Below, piece by piece: positions 1 through 5,307 of a stretch of DNA of 8,057 nucleotides. Source of the stretch: Clostridiales bacterium (GTDB lineage: Bacteria; Bacillota; Clostridia; Oscillospirales; Oscillospiraceae); assembly GCA_004556205.1 (NCBI GenBank), contig SFIL01000045.1, forward strand, positions 1 through 8,057, written 5' to 3'. Below the pieces are notes generated by a model that searched no databases, was not told the origin of the DNA, and saw nothing but the letters and a program-made list of their open reading frames with translations. The stretch's first letter is position 1; the number at the start of each line of letters is the position of its first letter. The position numbers were made by a program, and so were the translations under genes.

Positions 1-81
1 TCCACTCGGGCTACGCCCTCCCTCCGTCAGCAAAACCGCCTTCCTAATCTCGCAACTCTTTCGCGTTTTTCCAGTCTCACA
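1..81. other. Non-coding left edge, possible fragment of an intergenic repeat
   Basis: No credible gene is seen here. On the minus strand this is the region just downstream of the tmcAL stop codon, but it shows no hairpin followed by a T-tract, so the terminator must lie outside the window or be absent. Bases 8-18 form a small inverted repeat (GGGC, 3-nt loop, GCCC), followed by CTCCCTCCGTCAG at 18-30. That wording resembles the dispersed intergenic repeats common in Oscillospiraceae-type genomes, but this is a resemblance from memory and only one end of any such element is present. Confidence 0.25.
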
Positions 82-1224
82 TCATTGACAAATGAACACC
101 GGTTTATCAATAAACACCCGTTTGCTCTCCACAGGCGGCTGAATCTTTCCCTCGCGGAACAACCCGTAAAGGGCGGCCGCACGGCGCTCCGTCTCCGCGT
201 ACTGCAGCTCCGGCGCTCTCTCCCCAGCGTTGATGACAGGAATGCTCCCATCCTTTCTCGCCGCGCGTACAACTGCCGCGCCGCGCGCATTCAACGCAAG
301 CACGCGGACATAAGGCGCAGGCTGCCGAAGCGTCTCCTCTGAAATGCCAAGGAGGGCGCAAAGCAGCATCCGCTGGAGCCGCGTATGCGTATAGCGCTTG
401 GACTTCGCCGCTTCGAGAATCTCTGCCAACGTCGTCTCCGTGCGGCATGCACGCATCACCTTGCGCCAAAGCCCCTCCCCGCCGTAGGGCAGCGCTTCAA
501 ATTCCGCTTCCGACATTGCCCGCAGCCGCGCAAGCCACGCCCGTTCCCCTGCCTGTAGGGTATAACGCGGCGCAGCTTCAAAAATCTCCAACGCTTTTTC
601 CGGTACAAAGCCGCGCCAGTCCGCCATCATCCGCAGTACGCTTGCCGAGGGATTCTCCGCTTGCAGACTTTCGTGGTAGCTTCCCTCACGGCGCACGGTC
701 ATCGGCTCGATTGGGCTTTGCAGCGTCAGAAGCGCCTTGCAGTATTCGACCGCGAGAATATCATTCGGATTCTCCAAAACGCTGCCGTTTCCCCCGAGCG
801 CCTCCACGGCATTCTGCCTTGCTCTCGGAAAGGAGACGCCGCTTGCAAGCTCACTGCGCAGCGCAGCGCGAAATTGCTCGGTCAGCAGCAGCTTCGCAGT
901 TGACATAATATCTGCGATATCCCCGCTTTCGCTCCCAAAGCACAGCTTGTTGATGCAGCCAAGGCGCGTCAGGATTTCCACGCCGCCCCGCGCAAAGCCC
1001 TCTGCCGAGGAAATTGCATAGGTCAGCGGCAGTTCCAGCACAAGATCCGCCCCGCACAGCACCGCCGCCTTCGCGCGGGTGTGCTTGTCCAGCAGCGCAG
1101 GCTCGCCTCTTTGGACATAGTCCCCGCTCATCAGGCAGACCTTCACGCCATCAATTGCGTTGAGCTGCTTTGCATGACCGTTATGAAATGGGTTGTATTC
1201 GCAGATAATCCCGACCGTTTTCAT
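82..1224 (-). CDS. tmcAL: tRNA(Met) cytidine acetate ligase TmcAL (YlbM family)
   Basis: This 380-residue cytoplasmic enzyme matches the TmcAL (formerly YlbM, DUF795) family, whose members are about 400 residues. The family activates acetate with ATP to acetyl-AMP and transfers acetyl to the wobble cytidine of elongator tRNA-Met, giving N4-acetylcytidine. Seen directly: an N-terminal nucleotidyltransferase fold with GIICEYNPFHNGH (residues 5-17, HxGH-type nucleotide motif at 14-17), LMSGDYVQRGEPA (31-43) and FGSESGD (96-102). The usual SGNFVQRGEPA motif has Asp-Tyr here. The start at 1224 is chosen because it gives the canonical MKTVGIICEYNP N-terminus and has GAGGG at 1232-1236, 7 nt upstream. 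The frame stays open much further upstream, but only as an antisense shadow of ackA. It is divergent from ackA, another acetate-using enzyme. Family assignment is firm; the tRNA substrate is inferred from the family. Confidence 0.93.
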   Translation of the reverse strand: MKTVGIICEYNPFHNGHAKQLNAIDGVKVCLMSGDYVQRGEPALLDKHTRAKAAVLCGADLVLELPLTYAISSAEGFARGGVEILTRLGCINKLCFGSESGDIADIMSTAKLLLTEQFRAALRSELASGVSFPRARQNAVEALGGNGSVLENPNDILAVEYCKALLTLQSPIEPMTVRREGSYHESLQAENPSASVLRMMADWRGFVPEKALEIFEAAPRYTLQAGERAWLARLRAMSEAEFEALPYGGEGLWRKVMRACRTETTLAEILEAAKSKRYTHTRLQRMLLCALLGISEETLRQPAPYVRVLALNARGAAVVRAARKDGSIPVINAGERAPELQYAETERRAAALYGLFREGKIQPPVESKRVFIDKPVFICQ

Positions 1225-1253
1225 AAAATATCCCTCAATTTCCAAAAAAGCAC

Positions 1254-1282
1254 TTGCCACACGAAGAAATCTATTATAGAAT
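1254..1282 (+). promoter_or_regulatory. ackA promoter, sigma-A type
   Basis: TTGCCA (1254-1259) and TAGAAT (1277-1282) are separated by exactly 17 bp, and each has one mismatch to the TTGACA/TATAAT consensus. Transcription would start near 1289, leaving a 5' leader of about 68 nt before ackA. The surrounding spacer is much more AT-rich than the coding DNA. No CcpA-type cre site was recognised. Confidence 0.6.
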
Positions 1283-1299
1283 AATAAAGTATGTGTTAA
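1273..1299 (-). promoter_or_regulatory. Candidate tmcAL promoter
   Basis: Read on the minus strand, a perfect TATAAT (1278-1273) lies about 50 nt upstream of the tmcAL start. The best -35-like hexamer is TTAACA (1299-1294), but the spacing is only 15 bp. At the ideal 17 bp the hexamer is the weak TATTAA. The -10 overlaps the ackA -10 on the other strand. Predicted from sequence only. Confidence 0.45.
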
Positions 1300-1303
1300 T
1301 ACT
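1288..1303. repeat. Short inverted repeat at the predicted ackA transcription start
   Basis: AGTAT (1288-1292) and ATACT (1299-1303) form a 5-bp inverted repeat around GTGTTA. It overlaps the predicted ackA start point and the -35 region of the divergent tmcAL promoter, a position suited to an operator acting on both genes. Five base pairs in AT-rich DNA can easily arise by chance, so confidence is low. Confidence 0.2.
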
Positions 1304-1321
1304 ATCACGAAAAGCAAAAAA

Positions 1322-1360
1322 ATGAAACAAGAAAAAATACAGGAGTTGACGCAACTATGA
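1322..1360 (+). promoter_or_regulatory. 12-codon upstream ORF whose stop overlaps the ackA start
   Basis: An ATG at 1322 opens a 12-codon frame (MKQEKIQELTQL). Its TGA stop (1358-1360) overlaps the ackA ATG (1357-1359) in the ATGA arrangement typical of translational coupling. It lies inside the predicted ackA leader. Against it: no convincing Shine-Dalgarno precedes it (only A-rich sequence), and short frames are expected by chance in such a leader. If translated, ribosomes would traverse the ackA ribosome binding site and terminate on its start codon. Confidence 0.2.
1341..1356 (+). promoter_or_regulatory. ackA ribosome binding site with intervening mini-hairpin
   Basis: The only good Shine-Dalgarno before ackA is AGGAG at 1341-1345, 11 nt from the ATG and longer than the usual 6-8 nt. 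Within that gap AGTTG (1344-1348) pairs perfectly with CAACT (1352-1356) around the loop ACG, and the stem abuts the start codon. The hairpin either shortens the effective spacing or partly hides the last two bases of the Shine-Dalgarno. Confidence 0.4.
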
Positions 1361-2553
1361 ACATTCTCGTTATCAACGCAGGCAGCTCGTCCCTGAAGTA
1401 CCAGCTCATGAATCCCGAAACGGGTGAGGTCTTTGCAAAGGGTCTTTGCGAGCGTATCTACATTGACGGCAGACTGACCCACAAGGTTCCGGCAAAGGAC
1501 ATCAAGGTTGAGCGTGACATCCCGATGCCCACCCATTCCGAGGCGATTGAGGCGGTTCTCTCCATCCTCGTCGATCCCGAATACGGCGTGCTCAAGTCCA
1601 TTGACGAGATCGACGCGGTCGGTCATCGCGTCCTGCACGGCGGCGACAAGTTTGTTGAGTCCTGCATCATTGACGAAGCCTGCAAGCAGGCGATTCGCGA
1701 CTGCATCCCCCTCGGTCCGCTCCACAATCCCGCCAACCTCATGGGCATTGAGGCGTGCGAAAAGGTCATGCCCGGCAAGCCGCAGGTCGCCGTTTTCGAC
1801 ACCGCGTTCCACATGACTATGCCCCCGAAGGCTTACCGCTATGCCATCCCCACAGAGTACTATGAGAAGGATCATCTGCGCCGCTATGGCTTCCACGGCA
1901 CCTCGCACCGCTTTGTCTCCAAGCGTGCCATTGAGCTGATGGGCAAGCCCGCAAATGAGCTGAAGATCATTGTCTGCCACCTCGGCAACGGCTCCTCTCT
2001 CTCCGCCGTGGCAGACGGCAAGTGTCAGGACACCTCGATGGGTCTGTCCCCGTTGGCGGGTGTCCCCATGGGTACGCGTTCCGGCGACATCGACGCCTGC
2101 GTCGTGCAGTATATCATGAACAACTACAACATGACCGCCGACGAGTGCCTGACCATGCTCAATAAGAAGTCCGGTGTCTTGGCGCTGTCGAACGGTGTCT
2201 CCTCCGACTTCCGCGATTTGGAAGCCGGCGCAAATAACGGCGACAAAGCCTGCCGGCTCGCGCTGGACAAGTTCTGCTATGAAGTCCGCAAGTATATCGG
2301 CGCTTACGCCGCTGCCCTCGGCGGGCTGGACTGCCTCGTCTTCACCGCAGGTGTCGGCGAGAACGGCTCGACCAATCGCGCCGCGATCTGCGAGGGTCTG
2401 GAATTCCTCGGTGTCAAGCTCGACCCTGAAAAGAACAAGGTGCGCGGCGAGGAAGCTCTGATCTCCGCCGACGATTCCCGCGTCAAGGTCTGGGTCATCC
2501 CCACCAACGAAGAACTCATGATCGCGCAGGACACTGCCGCGCTGTGCAAATAA
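1357..2553 (+). CDS. ackA: Acetate kinase
   Basis: This 398-residue cytoplasmic enzyme interconverts ATP + acetate and ADP + acetyl phosphate. In fermenters it normally yields ATP as the last step of the Pta-AckA acetate pathway. It has the full family length and signatures: NAGSSSLKY (7-15), GHRVLHGG (89-96), FDTAFH (147-152), GFHGTSH (178-184), HLGNGSS (208-214), MGTRSGDID (238-246), FTAGVGEN (329-336) and TNEE (383-386). Residues matching the catalytic/acetate-binding set of the Methanosarcina enzyme are present: Asn7, Arg91, His123, Asp148, His180, Arg241 and the Glu of TNEE. The start gives the canonical MNILVINAGSSS N-terminus. No pta gene is adjacent. pepT follows 56 nt downstream on the same strand and may be partly co-transcribed. 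Very high confidence in identity. Confidence 0.98.
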   Translation: MNILVINAGSSSLKYQLMNPETGEVFAKGLCERIYIDGRLTHKVPAKDIKVERDIPMPTHSEAIEAVLSILVDPEYGVLKSIDEIDAVGHRVLHGGDKFVESCIIDEACKQAIRDCIPLGPLHNPANLMGIEACEKVMPGKPQVAVFDTAFHMTMPPKAYRYAIPTEYYEKDHLRRYGFHGTSHRFVSKRAIELMGKPANELKIIVCHLGNGSSLSAVADGKCQDTSMGLSPLAGVPMGTRSGDIDACVVQYIMNNYNMTADECLTMLNKKSGVLALSNGVSSDFRDLEAGANNGDKACRLALDKFCYEVRKYIGAYAAALGGLDCLVFTAGVGENGSTNRAAICEGLEFLGVKLDPEKNKVRGEEALISADDSRVKVWVIPTNEELMIAQDTAALCK

Positions 2554-2560
2554 ACAGCTG

Positions 2561-2590
2561 AATTGGCTGCTGCCTCCGCAGCAGCCAATT
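2561..2590 (+). terminator. Perfect 12-bp hairpin between ackA and pepT (terminator-like, no U-tract)
   Basis: AATTGGCTGCTG (2561-2572) pairs perfectly with 2579-2590 around a 6-nt loop (2573-2578). It starts 7 nt after the ackA stop. It is followed by TCAATACGG rather than a run of T, so it is not a standard intrinsic terminator. The pepT Shine-Dalgarno GGAGG (2598-2602) follows only 7 nt later. It may be a weak or factor-dependent terminator, an mRNA 3'-end stabiliser for ackA, or a processing site that sets the ackA:pepT ratio. Confidence 0.5.
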
Positions 2591-2609
2591 TCAATACGGA
2601 GGATAGAAA

Positions 2610-3818
2610 ATGACAGTTTCTGAAAGATTATTCAAATATGTTTCCTTTGACACGCAATCCAATGAAGACTCCGTGACCTGTCCCTCGACCGAGAAGCAGC
2701 GCGTTTTGGGCGCGGCATTGGTCGAGGAAATGCAGGCCATGGGCATTCAGGACGCCCATATGGATGAAGACGGCTATGTCTACGGCTCCGTGGAAGGCAA
2801 AGCGGGCGCGCCCGTGATCGGTCTGATCGCCCATATGGACACCTCGCCCGACTGCTCCGGCAAGGATATTAGGCCGCGCATCGTCGAGTATCAGGGCGGC
2901 GACATTGTTTTGAATGAGGAAAAGGGCGTCGTCATGCGCGCATCGGACTTTCCTCTGCTCAAAAAGAGCATCGGCAAGCACCTGATCGTCACAGACGGCA
3001 CAACTCTTCTCGGCGCGGACGATAAAGCCGGCATTGCCGAAATTCTGACTGCAGTGGAGGAGCTGCTGCAGGAGGACGCGCCGCACGCAAGCATCCGCAT
3101 CGGCTTCACTCCCGACGAGGAGATCGGCAGAGGCGCGGATCGCTTCAATGTCAGGAACTTCGGCGCGGACTACGCCTATACCGTGGACGGCGGCACGCTG
3201 GGTGAGCTGGAATATGAGAATTTCAATGCCGCCTCTGCCGTCGTGACCGTACACGGGCGCAATGTCCACCCGGGCTATGCAAAAAACATCATGGTCAATT
3301 CTCAGCACATTGCGATGGAGTTCCACGCCCTGCTCCCCGCCGCCGCGCGCCCCGAACACACAGAAAAATATGAAGGCTTCTTCCACCTGTGCGAAATGCA
3401 CGGCGAGGTCGAGGAGAGCAGACTGGAGTATATCATCCGCGACCACGACCGCGAAAAGTTTGAGCGCAAAAAGGCGCAGTTTGCCGAAATTGCCGCATTT
3501 TTGAACAAAAAATATGGCGAAAAGACCGTGGAAGTCCAACTCCGCGACAGCTACTATAATATGCGCGAGAAGATCGAGTCGGTCATGCACATTGTTGACG
3601 CGGCAAAGCAGGCAATGCTTGACGCGGGGGTCACGCCGAGCATTGTCCCCGTTCGCGGCGGCACTGACGGTGCAAGACTTTCCTATGAAGGACTCCCCTG
3701 CCCGAACCTGTTCACCGGCGGTGAAAACTACCACGGCAGATTCGAATATGTTCCCATCGAAGACATGGAAGCCTGCGTCCGCACCCTCAAGTGCATCCTC
3801 AAAAATGCAGCCAAATAA
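2610..3818 (+). CDS. pepT: Peptidase T (tripeptide aminopeptidase, M20B)
   Basis: This 402-residue cytosolic di-zinc aminopeptidase removes the N-terminal residue from tripeptides and feeds amino acids from imported peptides into metabolism. Family members are about 405-410 residues. Seen directly: the metal/catalytic motif AHMDTSPD (74-81, His75 and Asp77), GADDKAG (135-141, bridging Asp137), TPDEEIGRGA (167-176, catalytic Glu170 and metal-binding Glu171), YTVDGG (190-195, Asp193), RGGTDGARL in the C-terminal half, and GGENYHGRFE (370-379, His375). The set is complete, so the enzyme should be active. The middle (roughly 205-320) is the dimerisation lid domain. The start at 2610 has GGAGG (2598-2602) 7 nt upstream. 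It sits 56 nt behind ackA with no promoter recognised between, so co-transcription through the intergenic hairpin is likely. A strong terminator follows. Confidence 0.96.
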   Translation: MTVSERLFKYVSFDTQSNEDSVTCPSTEKQRVLGAALVEEMQAMGIQDAHMDEDGYVYGSVEGKAGAPVIGLIAHMDTSPDCSGKDIRPRIVEYQGGDIVLNEEKGVVMRASDFPLLKKSIGKHLIVTDGTTLLGADDKAGIAEILTAVEELLQEDAPHASIRIGFTPDEEIGRGADRFNVRNFGADYAYTVDGGTLGELEYENFNAASAVVTVHGRNVHPGYAKNIMVNSQHIAMEFHALLPAAARPEHTEKYEGFFHLCEMHGEVEESRLEYIIRDHDREKFERKKAQFAEIAAFLNKKYGEKTVEVQLRDSYYNMREKIESVMHIVDAAKQAMLDAGVTPSIVPVRGGTDGARLSYEGLPCPNLFTGGENYHGRFEYVPIEDMEACVRTLKCILKNAAK

Positions 3819-3864
3819 CTCCTTAATAAAACATTGCAGAACTTGTCCCGTCCTGTGCTGCAAA

Positions 3865-3908
3865 AAGAATGACCGACATTGGGCTTTTCCCCGGTGTCGG
3901 TCATTTTT
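3865..3908. terminator. Bidirectional intrinsic terminator between pepT and the AraC-type gene
   Basis: AATGACCGACA (3868-3878) pairs perfectly with TGTCGGTCATT (3895-3905). Two G-T pairs and three G-C pairs extend the stem inward to a 6-nt loop (3884-3889). Flanking A-run (3862-3866) and T-run (3904-3908) supply a U-tract in both directions. It lies 46 nt after the pepT stop and 2 nt beyond the stop codon of the convergent regulator gene at 3911, so it should end both transcripts. The stretch 3819-3864 before it shows only a weak 6-bp inverted repeat (TTGCAG 3834-3839, CTGCAA 3858-3863). Confidence 0.85.
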
Positions 3909-3910
3909 CC

Positions 3911-4798
3911 TTATTTCCTCTTCAGCGGGCGGACGGCGCGCAACTCGATATAGCCGCGTTCGCCTCTCGGCTCTAACTGGATGCGCGGGTTGGTGTCGTC
4001 CCATTCGTAGCCGATGAGGGAGGGGTCATACTTCTGCATCGCGCCTTGCACCGCAGATATGGCATCGCAGTAGTCCTCCTCACGGAACGGTTCGCCCTGA
4101 AAGCTCAGGTACTCCGCCTCGGGCAGGGTGATCACATCAAAGCCTTCGGGGATCGCGCCGTCATAGCTTGCCTCGACCTCCACACCCTGCACATAGGTCG
4201 AGGTATTCGGCTTCTTGTACTTCTCAGGCAGCCACAGGCAGACCGGCTCGCCGCACAGGGAGTCCATACTCGTCAGAATGCCCCAAACATCGCAGCCGAC
4301 CTCCTCGCAGTAGGGGAAATAATCCTCTGCCTTGACGCCTCGCTTGAGAATTGCCTTCCGTTCCGGCTTACGCATGAGCTGAACAAAAACACTTTGTACG
4401 TTTTCCATTGGTACTGTCTCCTTTCTTAATTCGCGGAATTTCACACCGTAAGGAATGAAAAGCGGAATTGGAACCTTCGTACGGGCATATTCTCCGGGGT
4501 TGCAGCCAAACTCCCGCAAAAACGCCCGCTGGTAGCCGTCCACGCTGCCGAAGCCCCAGTCATACGCCGCGTCGATCACGCGCGTGTTGCCCAGCTTCAG
4601 ACACTTTGCGGATTCGCTCAGCCGCAGTCTGCGGATATACTCCGTCGGTGTCAGTCCCGTGTACTGCCGAAACAGGCGGTAAGAATGCCACGGGGAAAAG
4701 AGCGACACCCGCGCAAGCTCGGACAGGTTCAGTTCCTTGTCCAAGTGCGCCTCGATGTATTCCTGCATTCGTTGCACCGCTAAAATTTGTTCCTTCAT
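3911..4798 (-). CDS. AraC-family regulator with C-terminal GyrI-like ligand-binding domain
   Basis: A 295-residue transcription factor. Residues about 8-106 form an AraC/XylS DNA-binding domain with two helix-turn-helix units: the first around LNLSELARVS (23-32), the second around RVIDAAYDWGFGSVDGYQRAF (73-93). It ends with the family signature FGCNPGEYAR (97-106). Residues about 128-292 resemble the GyrI-like/RobA effector-binding domain (for example YIELRAVRP near the end, and acidic Glu/Asp residues flanking DVWGI and IGYEWDD). The layout of N-terminal HTH and C-terminal sensor is that of Rob-type regulators rather than AraC itself. Such domains often bind hydrophobic or cationic drugs, but the ligand here is unknown. 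The start has GAGG-type Shine-Dalgarno sequence 5-12 nt upstream. It is the last gene of the minus-strand cluster, 62 nt behind the membrane protein. It probably regulates that cluster; this is inferred from position. Confidence 0.9.
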   Translation of the reverse strand: MKEQILAVQRMQEYIEAHLDKELNLSELARVSLFSPWHSYRLFRQYTGLTPTEYIRRLRLSESAKCLKLGNTRVIDAAYDWGFGSVDGYQRAFLREFGCNPGEYARTKVPIPLFIPYGVKFRELRKETVPMENVQSVFVQLMRKPERKAILKRGVKAEDYFPYCEEVGCDVWGILTSMDSLCGEPVCLWLPEKYKKPNTSTYVQGVEVEASYDGAIPEGFDVITLPEAEYLSFQGEPFREEDYCDAISAVQGAMQKYDPSLIGYEWDDTNPRIQLEPRGERGYIELRAVRPLKRK

Positions 4799-4820
4799 CC
4801 GTTCCTCACCTCACTTGGCC

Positions 4821-4849
4821 ATTTTACCGCATGGAAAAGAGAATTTCTC
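4821..4849 (-). promoter_or_regulatory. Possible internal promoter/operator before the AraC-type gene
   Basis: The 62-bp gap before the regulator contains, on the minus strand, TAAAAT (4826-4821) as a -10 candidate and an 11-bp palindrome GAGAA-n-TTCTC (4839-4849) where a -35 or operator would be expected. No good -35 hexamer is present at 17 bp, so the promoter would need an activator, for example the AraC-type protein itself. Weak evidence. Confidence 0.22.
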
Positions 4850-4860
4850 GACTTTCCTTG

Positions 4861-5307
4861 CTATTTGGAAAGCGCGGCGTTTTGATAGCTGATGATGATA
4901 TGGCACGGCGCGAACAGAAGCGCCGCAGCAGTCAGCGGGATGGAGCGGAGCAGCACACCGCTGAGGAGAAAGCCCAAACTCGGCAGGATAGACAGCGCCA
5001 ACGCGCGGAAAACGCTGTTTTTTCGGAAGCAGACCGCCCAAATAAGGCAGTACAGCAGCACCAAAACGCCGTTGCCGATCAAATAGAGCGCGAACGCCTC
5101 GTCTGAGCAGAAGCCGAACCAAGTATGCGGAATATTGAAGATCATCAATAGAAAGCAGCCAAAGCGCCCGATTTGCTCCAAAGCCTCAACCGGCTTGTTG
5201 TGCCACACATTCGCAAAGCCCTCTTCTTTATATCGGAGCGTAAACAGAAGATTCGGAAGCATAATGACTGCCATAAAGCCTAAGCCGTAGAGATTAAACC
5301 ACTCCAT
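4861..5307 (-). CDS. Small multi-pass membrane protein of unknown function
   Basis: A 148-residue integral membrane protein that I cannot assign to a characterised family, although it has the look of a conserved Firmicutes hypothetical. Hydrophobic segments lie at about 6-24, 46-66, 71-93, 100-120 and 122-140, so about five helices are likely. The soluble loop between the first two is charged (RYKEEGFANVWHNKPVEALEQ, about 25-45). There is no signal peptide and no cysteine pair or metal motif that suggests chemistry. Conspicuous polar/aromatic positions within or next to membrane segments are NIPHTWFGF (58-66) and APCHIIISY (133-141). The start at 5307 is fixed by an AGGAGG (5321-5316) 8 nt upstream. 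The longer open frame beyond it is antisense-like low-complexity sequence from the overlapping acetyltransferase gene. Its first 14 bp overlap the end of that gene, so translation is probably coupled. Confidence 0.82.
   Translation of the reverse strand: MEWFNLYGLGFMAVIMLPNLLFTLRYKEEGFANVWHNKPVEALEQIGRFGCFLLMIFNIPHTWFGFCSDEAFALYLIGNGVLVLLYCLIWAVCFRKNSVFRALALSILPSLGFLLSGVLLRSIPLTAAALLFAPCHIIISYQNAALSK

Noticed and set aside
1225..1980. Minus-strand open frame continuing upstream of tmcAL by about 250 codons, antisense to ackA
   Set aside because: It runs antisense to the highly conserved ackA and through the promoter spacer. The canonical TmcAL N-terminus and a good Shine-Dalgarno sit at 1224.
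3834..3863. Second terminator hairpin after pepT
   Set aside because: Only six base pairs with a long 18-nt loop; the stronger 16-bp stem just downstream accounts for termination.
2628..4004. 458-codon minus-strand frame antisense to pepT
   Set aside because: It spans the whole of pepT plus the terminator and part of another gene, and has no recognisable domain. It is explained by C/G-rich third positions of pepT suppressing stops on the other strand.
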